A stretch of 64,000 bases of DNA, taken from positions 1,798,001 to 1,862,000 of the forward strand of contig CAVVFO010000002.1 in the NCBI GenBank assembly GCA_963747595.1, in the 5' to 3' direction. Below, piece after piece: positions 44,240-52,755 of this stretch. The notes beneath the pieces are model-generated. The model was given only the letters and a program-made list of their open reading frames with translations. It had not been told where the DNA came from and did no database searches. The stretch's first letter is position 1, and every line of letters begins with the position of its first letter. The stretch is from Oleiagrimonas sp963747595 (GTDB lineage: Bacteria > Pseudomonadota > Gammaproteobacteria > Xanthomonadales > Rhodanobacteraceae). The position numbers were made by a program, and so were the translations under genes.

Positions 44240-45214
44240 ATGTCACACGATGAACTGACCCTGCTCGCCAAGCTGTACTACATCGACGGGCTGACCCAAG
44301 AGGATCTGGCGAGCCGCTTTTGCGTGTCGCGGGCCAAGGTCGGACGCATGCTCAAGCACGCCGAAAAAGAGGGGATCGTGGAGATCCGCGTGCACCACCA
44401 CCCTCAGGCGACCCAGGCCCTGGAGCAGGAACTCAGGGAGCGCTTCGGCATCCGCAACGCCATCATTGCCGTAGATCACGCCGACCCCGACAAGCAGCGC
44501 CAGCTGCTGGCGGGCCTGGTGGCCAGCCACCTGGACCGCATCCTCACCGAAGGCAGCATCGTCGCCGTCGGCGTGGGCCGCAACGTCAGCGAAGTCTCGC
44601 ACCGGGCGGTCTCCAGCACGCGCCGCGGCTGCTCGTTCATCTGTGCCATCGGCGGGTCCTACCGTGGTGGCGAGGCCATGAACGCCGACCATATCTGTCG
44701 CCGCCTGGCCTCGCGCTTCGGCGGCGACAGCGAAACCCTGTATGCGCCGGCACTGGTGGACGACCCGACCACGCGCGAGAACCTGATGGCCAACGAGACG
44801 GTGCGCCGCTCACTGGCCAATGCGCAGCGTGCCGAGATTGCCCTGATCGGCATCGGTGACCTGGTCAACGACAGCAACATCGATCACCTGGGCTGGTTCT
44901 CCCCCGAGGAAATGGCGGCGGCCAAGGCCGCCGGTGCGGTGGGCGACGTGATGGGGTACAACTTCATCGACATCCACGGCAAGGCCACCGCGCAGATGCC
45001 GGCACGCCGCGCCATCGGTCTGACACTGGAGCACCTGCGCGTCATCCCCAACGTCATTGCCGTGGCCAGCGAGCCGACCAAGGTCACCGGCATGCTCGGC
45101 GCCCTGCGCAGCGGTGTCATCGACACGCTGGCCACCACTCAGGCCGTGGCGCAGACCCTGCTCAGCCTGGCCGGCGCGCCCGCTCCCGAACCCATGCACA
45201 CGCAGAAATCGTAG
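44240..45214 (+). CDS. SorC/DeoR-type sugar-binding transcriptional regulator
   Basis: 324 residues. N-terminal helix-turn-helix (YYIDGLTQEDLASRF then VSRAKVGRMLKHAEKEG). From about residue 60 to the end it has the SorC sugar-phosphate-binding domain (AVGVGRNVSEVS, ICAIGGSYRGGEAMNA, YAPALVDDP, ALIGIGDLVNDSN, IDIHGKA). SorC-family proteins sense phosphorylated sugars and control sorbitol, sorbose and pentitol operons as activators or repressors. Its own promoter carries the same box as three other promoters in the locus, so it is the probable regulator of them. The ATG at 44240 follows a weak GGAT site. Its TAG stop is part of repeat copy D. Confidence 0.9.
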   Translation: MSHDELTLLAKLYYIDGLTQEDLASRFCVSRAKVGRMLKHAEKEGIVEIRVHHHPQATQALEQELRERFGIRNAIIAVDHADPDKQRQLLAGLVASHLDRILTEGSIVAVGVGRNVSEVSHRAVSSTRRGCSFICAIGGSYRGGEAMNADHICRRLASRFGGDSETLYAPALVDDPTTRENLMANETVRRSLANAQRAEIALIGIGDLVNDSNIDHLGWFSPEEMAAAKAAGAVGDVMGYNFIDIHGKATAQMPARRAIGLTLEHLRVIPNVIAVASEPTKVTGMLGALRSGVIDTLATTQAVAQTLLSLAGAPAPEPMHTQKS

Positions 45215-45351
45215 GCTGGATCAAGCAGCGTCGCGCCGGATCCGCCTGCTTGCGGGAAGGCAACGGAGACGTGGCGAAAAGCTTGTGGTCGGGTCGCGAG
45301 TTTTCGGCAAGCCGGATGATCCGGCGCTCGTCGCTTCTTGATCCGCCCTCC
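45211..45351. repeat. Intergenic inverted repeat, copy D (extended loop)
   Basis: Left arm GTAGGCTGGATCAAGCAGCG and CCGGATCCGCCTGCTTGCGG; right arm GGATGATCCGGCGCTCGTCG and CTTCTTGATCCGCCCTCC. The middle has grown to about 70 nt. The stop codon of the SorC-family gene (TAG, 45212-45214) is inside its first four bases. Confidence 0.75.
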
Positions 45352-45376
45352 GCGGGATGTGCGCAGGTCCGCGGCC

Positions 45377-46423
45377 TCAAGTCTCGTCGCGCTGGCGGCC
45401 CCGGCGCCCCGAGCGGCGGCCCGGGGTCTTGGTACGGTCCTGGCGTTTCAGGCGCGCCTCCAGCGTGGCGGCCTGCTCTTCGCGCTCGGTCTTGAGCTTG
45501 ACGTAATTGCGCCAGCGTTCTCCGGACAGGTCGCCCGCCGCAATGGCCGCCTGCACGGCACAGCCGGGTTCGCCTTCGTGGGTGCAGTCGGTGAAGCGGC
45601 AACGCAGGGCCAATTCCTCGATATCGGCAAACAGGTCCAGGTCTTCCTCGCCGGTGAGCTTGAGTTCGCGCATGCCCGGTGTGTCGATCAGGCATGCGCC
45701 GCCGGGCAGCGGCAGCAGGGCGCGATGCACGGTGGTATGGCGGCCGCGGCTGTCATGGGTGCGCACGGCACCGGTATGCATGCGTGCCTCGCCCAGCAAC
45801 GTGTTGGTCAGCGTGGATTTGCCGGCCCCTGAGGAGCCCACCAGCACGGCCGTGTCACCTGCGGCAAGATGCGCTTGGAGCGCCGCCACGCTGTCCGCCT
45901 CGCGGGCATTGATGGCCACCATGGGGGTCGCCTCGGGCAAACGCTCGCGCAATTGCGCCAGGCGCCCGGGCAGCTCGTGACACTGGTCGGCCTTGGTCAA
46001 CACCACCAGAGGCCGCGCGCCGGAGCCCTCGATCAGCAGCAGATAACGCTCGATGCGGCGCGGATTGAAATCACCATCCAGGCCGGTCAATACCAGCACC
46101 CAGTCGATATTGGTGGCAATGATCTGGCGCACGTAACGCTCGCCCGCGGCGGCGCGGGTCAACGCGGAACGGCGCGGCAGCACGCGCACGATCAGCGGCG
46201 GCTCGGCGTCATCCAGCTCCACAAAGTCGCCCACGGCGGGGCGCTCGATGGGGTCCAGGCTGCGCTTGAGGAACCGCCCGTGCGGCTGTGCCGGATGCAC
46301 CTGCGTGCCATCGTGCACCTCGTAGCCCGCACGATGCTGTGCCACCACGCGCGCGATGCGCTTCGTCGGCGGCGGGCCACGCCAACCGATACGGCTCAGC
46401 TGCGAATGGTCGGAGGTGCGCAT
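45377..46423 (-). CDS. rsgA: Ribosome small-subunit-dependent GTPase A
   Basis: 348 residues. An N-terminal OB-fold (VHPAQPHGRFLKRSL...PAVGDFVEL) is followed by a circularly permuted GTPase: G4 VLTKADQ comes first, then G1 GSSGAGKSTLTN, the switch HTTVHRALLPL and G3 IDTPGMREL. The C-terminal zinc motif is CRFTDCTHEGEPGCAV. The tail is very basic (RRSGRRGRQR), as expected for a 30S binder. It helps 30S maturation. ATG at 46423 was chosen; a GTG at 46477 would overlap the EAL gene by 17 nt. The start is therefore uncertain by 18 residues. Confidence 0.95.
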   Translation of the reverse strand: MRTSDHSQLSRIGWRGPPPTKRIARVVAQHRAGYEVHDGTQVHPAQPHGRFLKRSLDPIERPAVGDFVELDDAEPPLIVRVLPRRSALTRAAAGERYVRQIIATNIDWVLVLTGLDGDFNPRRIERYLLLIEGSGARPLVVLTKADQCHELPGRLAQLRERLPEATPMVAINAREADSVAALQAHLAAGDTAVLVGSSGAGKSTLTNTLLGEARMHTGAVRTHDSRGRHTTVHRALLPLPGGACLIDTPGMRELKLTGEEDLDLFADIEELALRCRFTDCTHEGEPGCAVQAAIAAGDLSGERWRNYVKLKTEREEQAATLEARLKRQDRTKTPGRRSGRRGRQRDET

Positions 46424-46460
46424 CACGGCGCGAGGATCTGCCAGCCCGCAAGGCAATGTT

Positions 46461-47246
46461 TCATGCCAGCGCGGCACGACCGGCGTCGGACATCTGCGGC
46501 AGCGCCTCGAGTTCCGGGCGTGCCAGCAGGAACCCCTGGATCAGCGTGACGCCCAGATCGCGCAGGGCATGCAGCTCGGCCGGCGTCTCCACGCCCTCGG
46601 CGACCACGCGGCATCCCAGCGCCTCGGCAATATGCATGAGGCCGGCGACGATGGAACGCCGCACGTGATCGGCATCGATGTCGCGTACCAGCGCCATGTC
46701 CAGCTTCAGCACATCGGGCTGGAACTCGGCCAGCAGGTTGAGGCCGGCATATCCCGCACCGAAGTCGTCGATCGCGGTGATGAAGCCGCGCCGCTTGTAG
46801 TCACGGATGATGTGCAGGGCATGTGCCATATCACGCATGCGCTCGCCTTCGGTCATCTCGAACATCAGGCGTTCGGCGGGAAGCTTTGCGCGCTGCGCGG
46901 CCTCCAGCGTCAGCCGGATGCAGGTGGCCGGCTCGTATACCGCATTGGGCAGGAAGTTGATCGACAGTCGCGTCGCAAGACCCAGCTCTGCCGCGGTGAA
47001 CACCGCATGCACGCGGCAGGTCTGGTCGAAGCGATACAGCTGCTCCTCGTCGAGTCCCGCCATCACCGCCCCGGCCGGTTCACCGTTCGGTCCGCGCACC
47101 AGCGCCTCGTAGGCAAACACGCTCTGGTCGTGGATATCGAAGATCGGCTGGAACGCCATGCGCACCTGCAGATCCGGCAGATGCTGTCCGCGGCAGCGCG
47201 CGCACGCAGGGTGGTCGTGATCGGGAAAATACGATTCCAGCAGCAT
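46461..47246 (-). CDS. Stand-alone EAL-domain protein, probable c-di-GMP phosphodiesterase
   Basis: 261 residues, nearly all EAL domain: E47AL in FAYEALVRG, the asparagine of SINFLPNAVYEP, the glutamate of FEMTEGE, DDFGAGYAGLN, the lysine of VLKLDMALVR and VVAEGVETP, so every metal- and base-coordinating position seems intact. A short N-terminus has HDHPACARC (C15, C18 with nearby His), which could bind a metal. The ATG at 47246 is preceded by GGAAT; an upstream extension is not conserved. It overlaps no regulator domain, so it is a soluble enzyme or, less likely, an anti-repressor. It starts the two-gene unit with rsgA. Confidence 0.88.
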   Translation of the reverse strand: MLLESYFPDHDHPACARCRGQHLPDLQVRMAFQPIFDIHDQSVFAYEALVRGPNGEPAGAVMAGLDEEQLYRFDQTCRVHAVFTAAELGLATRLSINFLPNAVYEPATCIRLTLEAAQRAKLPAERLMFEMTEGERMRDMAHALHIIRDYKRRGFITAIDDFGAGYAGLNLLAEFQPDVLKLDMALVRDIDADHVRRSIVAGLMHIAEALGCRVVAEGVETPAELHALRDLGVTLIQGFLLARPELEALPQMSDAGRAALA

Positions 47247-47401
47247 GTCTGATTCCGGGCCCCGCCGCCGGTGGGCGGGGACGTACCTCATTTGGCCATA
47301 GCGCAAACATGACACAAGCGCACGGCTGCCGCTAGGATGCAGCCGTCAGCAGAGGTGGTGTCCAGCCCCTGCATTCAGAGACTTTCCCACGGATCCCACG
47401 C

Positions 47402-48652
47402 ATGCCGGCTTCACGCATTCATCCCAGCACGCGCCTGGCCCAGGTGCGCTATGAAATCCGCGGCGATCTGGCGCGACGCGCGCGGGCACTGGAAGACCAC
47501 GGCCGCGACATCGTGCACTTGAATATCGGCAATCCGGGTCGCTTCGGTTTCCGCGTGCCGGAGCACCTGGTCGAGGCCATCCCCGAACACCTGCGGCACA
47601 GCGAGGGCTATTGCCAGGAGCAGGGCATCGACACGGCACTCGAGTCCGTCGTGGCGCAGCAGCGTTCACGTGGCGTGGCCTCCAGTTGCGTCGAGCGCGT
47701 GTTCATCGGCAACGGGGTCAGCGAGCTGATCGACATCTCCCTGCGCGCCCTGTTGAATCCGGGCGACGAAGTGCTGGTGCCCAGTCCGGACTACCCGCTT
47801 TGGAGCGCCGCCACGGTGCTCAACGGTGGGACGCCGCGTTATTATCGTTGCGGCGCCGAAAATGCCCATTTGCCGGACCCGGAGGAGATCGCCGCGCTGA
47901 TCACCCCGCGCACCCGCGCCCTGGTACTGATCAATCCCAACAACCCCACCGGCGCGGTGTATCCGCGCGCCCTGCTGGAGCGCATCGTGGCACTGGCGGC
48001 GCAGCATGACCTGCTGTTGCTGGCCGACGAGATCTACGACCGCATTGTCTACGACGGCGCCGTCTTCGAGCCGCTGGCACCGCTGGCCGGCGACGTGCCA
48101 TGCCTGAGCTTCAGCGGCCTGTCCAAGGTGCATCGCGCCTGCGGTTATCGCGTCGGCTGGATGAGCCTGTCCGGCGCTGCGCCGCGGACCGCCGGATATC
48201 GCGATGCATTGCAGCTGCTGGCCGCATTGCGCCTGTGCGCCAACGTGCCTGCGCAATGGGCCGTGCAGCCGGCCCTGCAAGGCCCGGATACCATTGGCCC
48301 GCTGCTGGAGCCCGGCGGCCGACTGCACGAGGCGCGCCGCGCCGTGCTGGAAGGCGTGGCCGCCAGTGCGTTCCTGGAGCTGGTCCCGCCGCGCGGCGCA
48401 CTGTACGCATTTCCTTGTGTCCGCTCCGATGCGCTGCCGCATTTCGATGATGCCGCCTTCGCCCTGCGCCTGCTGGAGGAAGAATCCGTGCTGCTGGCGC
48501 CCGGCTCCAGTTTCAACGTCGAAGCCAGCCGTCACTTGCGGCTGACCCTGCTGCCGCAGCCGGCGCAGCTGACCGACGTGCTCATGCGCATCGAACGCGT
48601 GCTGGAGCGCATGGCAGCCCACCGTCCACAACGCGCCCGTGCCATGGCATGA
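47402..48652 (+). CDS. alaA: Glutamate-pyruvate aminotransferase, AlaA type
   Basis: 416 residues of fold-type I aminotransferases. Close by eye to E. coli AlaA: LNIGNPGRFGF, EGYCQEQGID, GNGVSELIDIS, PSPDYPLWSAA, INPNNPTGAVYP, DEIYDRIVYDGA, the pyridoxal lysine K242 in SFSGLSKVHRACGYR, MRLCANVPAQ-type segment (LRLCANVPAQWAVQPAL) and PRGALYAFP. It makes alanine from pyruvate and glutamate. The gene is divergent from the EAL gene and followed after 91 nt by an SGNH hydrolase gene on the same strand. Confidence 0.93.
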   Translation: MPASRIHPSTRLAQVRYEIRGDLARRARALEDHGRDIVHLNIGNPGRFGFRVPEHLVEAIPEHLRHSEGYCQEQGIDTALESVVAQQRSRGVASSCVERVFIGNGVSELIDISLRALLNPGDEVLVPSPDYPLWSAATVLNGGTPRYYRCGAENAHLPDPEEIAALITPRTRALVLINPNNPTGAVYPRALLERIVALAAQHDLLLLADEIYDRIVYDGAVFEPLAPLAGDVPCLSFSGLSKVHRACGYRVGWMSLSGAAPRTAGYRDALQLLAALRLCANVPAQWAVQPALQGPDTIGPLLEPGGRLHEARRAVLEGVAASAFLELVPPRGALYAFPCVRSDALPHFDDAAFALRLLEEESVLLAPGSSFNVEASRHLRLTLLPQPAQLTDVLMRIERVLERMAAHRPQRARAMA

Positions 48653-48743
48653 AACGCGGCCTTCCGCCGGCCGGGCCTCACGCGGCGGATTTCCGCGCCC
48701 CCGGAATGCTGCACCCCCACCCCTTCCCGTCGAGTCATTGTCC

Positions 48744-49367
48744 ATGCCCGCTCGCGCCACACCACGCTTTCTCGCCCTGGGCGACTCCTACACCATCGGC
48801 GAAGGCATGCCGGCACAGGATCGCTGGCCCGAGCAACTGGTCGCACGCCTGCATCATGATGGCATCCGCGTCGCCGCGCCGCGCATCATGGCCGTCACCG
48901 GCTGGACCACGCAGGAGCTGTCTGCCGCCATGGACGCGACGCATTTCGAGCCACCGTACGCGCTGGTGACATTGCAGATCGGCGTCAACAATCAGTATCA
49001 GGGCCGCTCCGCGGCCACGTACCGGACGCAGTTCGCCACACTGCTGGATCGGGCCATCGCGCTGGCCGGCGGCCACGCCGGGCACGTGGTGGTGGTGTCG
49101 ATCCCGGATTGGGGCGTGAGCCGTTTCGCCCGCGAGCAGCACCGCGATCCGCAGCGCACCGCGCACCAGCTGGACACGTACAACGCCATTGCCCGCGATG
49201 AAACCCAACCACGCGGCGCGCACTGGGTCGACATCACGCCGCTGTCGCGCCGGCTGGGGGGCCAGCCGGACATGTTCGCCGCCGACGGCCTGCATCCATC
49301 TGCGCGCCAATACGCGCGGTGGGTCAAGCGGATCGAACCGGCCGCACGCGAGGCGTTGCATCGATAG
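48744..49367 (+). CDS. SGNH/GDSL-type hydrolase
   Basis: 207 residues, no signal peptide. Block I is FLALGDSYTIGEGM with the catalytic serine, block III is LQIGVNNQYQG with the asparagine, and block V is DGLHPSARQYARW with the catalytic Asp and His. The block II glycine may be in AVTGWTT. The family contains esterases, lysophospholipases and deacetylases; nothing in the sequence chooses among them. It starts 91 nt after alaA. Its TAG stop is inside the first bases of repeat copy E. Confidence 0.85.
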   Translation: MPARATPRFLALGDSYTIGEGMPAQDRWPEQLVARLHHDGIRVAAPRIMAVTGWTTQELSAAMDATHFEPPYALVTLQIGVNNQYQGRSAATYRTQFATLLDRAIALAGGHAGHVVVVSIPDWGVSRFAREQHRDPQRTAHQLDTYNAIARDETQPRGAHWVDITPLSRRLGGQPDMFAADGLHPSARQYARWVKRIEPAAREALHR

Positions 49368-49485
49368 CACGGCTCAAGACGCGTCGCACGGATCCGCCTG
49401 CAGCCCTCAAGGCAGGCGTGCGCCTCGCCAGCAGGCGGCGGCATCCGGCTCCTTCCGGCCGCAGGCAAGCCCCCAGGGGCGGCGC
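49364..49485. repeat. Intergenic inverted repeat, copy E (degenerate)
   Basis: ATAGCACGGCTCAAG and CACGGATCCGCCTGC match the left arms; CAGCAGGCGGCGGCATCCGG and CTCCTTCCGGC weakly match the right arms. The element has lost much symmetry. As in copy D, its start holds the stop codon of the preceding gene. Confidence 0.5.
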
Positions 49486-49522
49486 CTTCTGCGATCCGGC
49501 ACCTGCTGTGTCAGTCCACCGC

Positions 49523-50305
49523 TCAGCCCTTCATCGCCCAGTCGGCGATCGGCGTCAGGAGGCGGCGCGGCAGCAGGCGCGTGAATGCCGCCATCCACGC
49601 ATTGAGTGCGCCGTTGACGATGCCGCTGCGGCCACCGATCATGGCCTCGATCCCGCGTTCGGCCACGCGTTGCGCCGGCATCATGGTCATGCGCTGAAAA
49701 CGGCTGGGCGACTGGCCCGACACCTCGAAAAACCCGGTGTCCGTCACCCCGGGGCACATTGCGGTGCAGCGCACGCCGCTGCCCCGCATTTCATGATCCA
49801 GCGCATAGCTCAGGCTCAGCACGTAACTCTTGGCGGCCGCATATGCGGCGTAGCCCGGCGTGGGCTGGAAGGCGGCGGTGGAAGCCACCTGCAGGACACG
49901 GCCCCATCTGCGCTGGCGCATCGCCGGCACCAGCAGATGCGTGAGATGGGTCAAGGCCATCACGTCCACATCCAGCATGTTGCGCAAATGTCCCCAGTCG
50001 CTGTCCAGGAACGGACCATAGACGCCCAGGCCGGCATTGTTGACCAGCACGTCGATGGCTACGCCGTCGGCGCCGAGACCGCGCACCAGCGCCTCGCGAG
50101 CGGCCGCATCGGCCAGATCCGTCGCGCGGACCTGTACCGGCACATCCGTTTCCAGCTTCGCCGCCAGTGCATGCAATGCATCCGCGCGTCGCGCCACCAG
50201 CACCAGATGGCAGCCGCGCAGTGCCAGCTCACGCGCGAACTCCGCACCCAGGCCACCGGAGGCGCCGGTCACAAGTGCCGTACGCCCCTTGAGAAAATCG
50301 CTCAT
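49523..50305 (-). CDS. Short-chain dehydrogenase/reductase
   Basis: 260 residues of the classical SDR fold. Cofactor motif TGASGGLGAEFAREL; LVNNAGLG; catalytic serine in VASTAAFQ; Y-x3-K in GYAAYAAAKSYV; and PGVTDTGFF. The basic residues after the first strand (VARRADALHAL) favour NADP. A hydrophobic C-terminus (LNAWMAAFTRLLPRRLLTPIADWAM) suggests membrane association, as in the DltE/YbbO-like group. The substrate is unknown. The start at 50305 has GGGAGA 8 nt upstream. It is divergent from the Grx4 fusion gene. Confidence 0.88.
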   Translation of the reverse strand: MSDFLKGRTALVTGASGGLGAEFARELALRGCHLVLVARRADALHALAAKLETDVPVQVRATDLADAAAREALVRGLGADGVAIDVLVNNAGLGVYGPFLDSDWGHLRNMLDVDVMALTHLTHLLVPAMRQRRWGRVLQVASTAAFQPTPGYAAYAAAKSYVLSLSYALDHEMRGSGVRCTAMCPGVTDTGFFEVSGQSPSRFQRMTMMPAQRVAERGIEAMIGGRSGIVNGALNAWMAAFTRLLPRRLLTPIADWAMKG

Positions 50306-50514
50306 GTCGACATCTCCCTGCGCCGCGCCGGCGCCGTAGGGGCATGGTAGGTCCCACACGCCACGACCACCAGCGCAGTGTCCCCTCGCCACCATTGCGT
50401 TCTCGCGGCAGCACCACATATAGACAATGCAAGCCGGCACGTGACCCGATCTGGCGCTCGCGCCGGAGTATCATGACCGGCTCACTCCCCCACTGCATTC
50501 GGAACCGTTTTTTT

Positions 50515-51438
50515 ATGTCCCTGGATACCGCAACCCGCGAACGCATCGAATCCCTGGTGAACCGGCACCGCGTGGTGCTGTTCATGAAGGGCGACCGCAT
50601 GCAGCCGATGTGCGGCTTCTCCGCCGCTGCCGTCGGCGCCCTCGGCGACGTCGTCGCCGATTATCACACCGTCAACGTGCTGGAGGATCCGGACATCCGC
50701 GAAGGCATCAAGGTGTATGGCAACTGGCCCACGATTCCCCAGCTGTATGTGGACGGCGAACTGGTCGGCGGCGCCGACATCGTCAAACAGATGTACGCCA
50801 GCGGCGAGCTGCACTCGTTGTTCGGCGTGGCGCCGCCGGATCGCACGCCGCCGGAAATCACCATCACCGACAAGGCGGCCGAGGCGATCCGCGAGGGCGT
50901 GGGCGAAGCCCAGGGCATGGCGCTGCACCTGAAGATCGGCGCCGACCATAGTGCCGGATTCCAATTGGCACCGGCGGATGCCAACGACATCGTGGTCAAC
51001 GCCAACGGCATCGAGGTGCATTTCGATCCCGGCAGCGCACAACGCGCCCGTGGCATCACCATCGACTGGGCCGAGACCATGCAGGGGGCGGGCCTGAGCC
51101 TGCGCTTTCCCGGTGCCGACAAGCTCAAGTCCATGTCTGTGACCGAGCTGAAGACGCATCTGGATGCCGGCGACATCACGCTGATCGACGTGCGTCCCGC
51201 CGATGGACGTGCGCAGGCGGCACCGCTGGCCGGCGCACACGTGCTGGAAGACGAAGGCTACGAGGCCCTGGCCGCGCTGCCCAAGGACACCCCACTCGCG
51301 TTCATCTGCCACCACGGCAGCTCCAGCCGCAACGTAGCCGAGCGTTTCGCCGCCCACGGCTTCGAGACGGTCTACAACGTCGAGGGCGGCATGGATGCCT
51401 GGGCGGAAACGGTGGACTCTTCGGTGCCGCGTTATTGA
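50515..51438 (+). CDS. Monothiol glutaredoxin fused to an A-type-like domain and a rhodanese
   Basis: 307 residues in three parts. Residues 1-105 are a Grx4-type monothiol glutaredoxin with CGFS at C33-S36 and K25 for glutathione. Residues 115-205 align with the A-type iron-sulfur carrier fold (ITITDKAAEAIREGVGE, FQLAPADANDIVV, IEVHFDPGS) but contain no cysteine, so the cluster ligands are lost. Residues 210-307 are a rhodanese with C265 in FICHHGSSSRN. The protein probably handles [2Fe-2S] clusters through Grx4; the middle domain may only dimerise or bind partners. A run of seven Ts ends at the ATG, so the ribosome site is unusual. Confidence 0.9.
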   Translation: MSLDTATRERIESLVNRHRVVLFMKGDRMQPMCGFSAAAVGALGDVVADYHTVNVLEDPDIREGIKVYGNWPTIPQLYVDGELVGGADIVKQMYASGELHSLFGVAPPDRTPPEITITDKAAEAIREGVGEAQGMALHLKIGADHSAGFQLAPADANDIVVNANGIEVHFDPGSAQRARGITIDWAETMQGAGLSLRFPGADKLKSMSVTELKTHLDAGDITLIDVRPADGRAQAAPLAGAHVLEDEGYEALAALPKDTPLAFICHHGSSSRNVAERFAAHGFETVYNVEGGMDAWAETVDSSVPRY

Positions 51439-51623
51439 GAAAATCCCTCGCGGCAAGTGGCTCCTCGCGGATGCCGCTTGCCGGGGAGGCCGGCAGCGGC
51501 GGCACGCGTGATCAATAGCCCCTGCGCGCGCCGGTGCCCCGTGTGTGGCGCGCGCAACGGACGGTCAGACCGATTGAGGAGCGTTTCGTCCCGAAGCTGC
51601 GCATCGCCGGGCCTCGACGCACG

Positions 51624-52421
51624 TCAATCCTCCTCGACCTCGATGTCTTCCTCGAAACGCAGATGCTTGACGCTGCGGCCATGGCGCCGCACCAGCTTCA
51701 ATGCCTCGATGCCGATTTTCACGTGCGACTCCACGTAGCTGCCGGTGACCTTCTTGTCGCTGTCCTCGGTCTTTACCCCTTCCGGAATCATCGGCTGATC
51801 GGACACCAGCAGCAGTGCGCCCGAGGGAATGCCGTTGGCAAATCCGGCGGCGAAGATGGTGGCCGTTTCCATGTCCACCGCCATGCAGCGGGTCTGCCGC
51901 AGGTAGGTTTTGAAGTCCTCGTCGTGCTCCCAGACGCGGCGATTGGTGGTGTAGACCGTGCCGGTCCAGTAGTCATGTCCCAGATCGCGGATCATGGTGG
52001 ACACGCCACGCTGCAGCTGGAACGCAGGCAATGCCGGCACCTCCGGCGGCAGGTAATCATTGGAGGTCCCCTCGCCGCGGATGGCGGCGATCGGCAACAC
52101 CAGGTCGCCGATCTGGTTCTTCTTCTTCACGCCGCCGCACTTGCCCAGAAAGACCACCGCATCCGGCGCGATGGCCGCCAGCAGGTCCATCACCGTGGCG
52201 GCATTGGGGCTCCCCATGCCGAAGTTGATCAGGGTGATTCCGTCCGCGGTGGCGTTGGGCATGGGGCGGTCGTTGCCGCGCACCTCCACGCCGTGCCACT
52301 CGGCGAACATGTCCACATAGTTGCCGAAATTGGTCAGCAGGATGTACTTGCCGAAGTCCTCCAGTGCGGTACCGGTATAACGCGGCAACCAGTTGGCCAC
52401 GATTTCTTCTTTGTTCTTCAC
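51624..52421 (-). CDS. amn: AMP nucleosidase
   Basis: 265 residues, the short form of the family. NP-1 phosphorylase-like fold: LTNFGNYVDMFAEWHG, LINFGMGSPNAATVMDLL, FLGKCGGVKKKNQIGDLVLP, the nucleoside pocket CMAVDMETATIFAAGFANG and VSDQPMIPEGVKTEDSD. It cleaves AMP to adenine and ribose 5-phosphate in the cytoplasm. The start is a GTG at 52421 with GGAAAAGGCG just upstream; the frame extends much further without resemblance, so this choice is firm. It ends with an acidic tail (EEDIEVEED). It is divergent from fadE, with repeat copy F between. Confidence 0.88.
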   Translation of the reverse strand: MKNKEEIVANWLPRYTGTALEDFGKYILLTNFGNYVDMFAEWHGVEVRGNDRPMPNATADGITLINFGMGSPNAATVMDLLAAIAPDAVVFLGKCGGVKKKNQIGDLVLPIAAIRGEGTSNDYLPPEVPALPAFQLQRGVSTMIRDLGHDYWTGTVYTTNRRVWEHDEDFKTYLRQTRCMAVDMETATIFAAGFANGIPSGALLLVSDQPMIPEGVKTEDSDKKVTGSYVESHVKIGIEALKLVRRHGRSVKHLRFEEDIEVEED

Positions 52422-52556
52422 GTTTTCGCCTTTTCCAAAGCGCTCGACACTCCGGCCGACCGCGTTGCCGGTGACGCCACACCGGCGGAAGCCGCTGATC
52501 ATGGTATCCGATCCAGTCGACGCCGGCTGGCGGGTGTGTGCGTGACGCGTTGTGTC

Positions 52557-52662
52557 GCAGGGCAGACCAAAGCAACGCGACGGATCCGCCTGCTTGCTGG
52601 AAGGTAGGGGCGTTGCTGGCAAGCAGGCGGCTCCGTCGCCGGCGCTCCTTGAGCCGCCCTAC
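52557..52662. repeat. Intergenic inverted repeat, copy F
   Basis: Left arm GCAGGGCAGACCAAAGC and GACGGATCCGCCTGCTTGC; right arm GCAAGCAGGCGGCTCCGTCG and CTCCTTGAGCCGCCCTAC. This copy lies in the divergent gap between AMP nucleosidase and fadE, 94 nt before the fadE ATG, so unlike the others it could influence a promoter. The rest of the 334-nt gap shows nothing else. Confidence 0.85.
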
Positions 52663-52755
52663 GATCTTCGTCCTGCGCGATAGGCAGGGGCAGTTTGTCT
52701 GCGCTTCAAGTTGCACTCATCACACTGGCTTTACACAAGATCAAGGGATCGGACC

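Noticed and set aside
46423..46477. A longer rsgA starting at GTG 46477
   Set aside because: It would overlap the EAL gene and has no better ribosome site; the added 18 residues are not recognisable as RsgA. It cannot be fully excluded.
51624..52622. A 332-residue AMP nucleosidase with a long N-terminal extension
   Set aside because: The extension runs through repeat copy F and has no family resemblance; the GTG at 52421 has a good ribosome site and gives the usual length.
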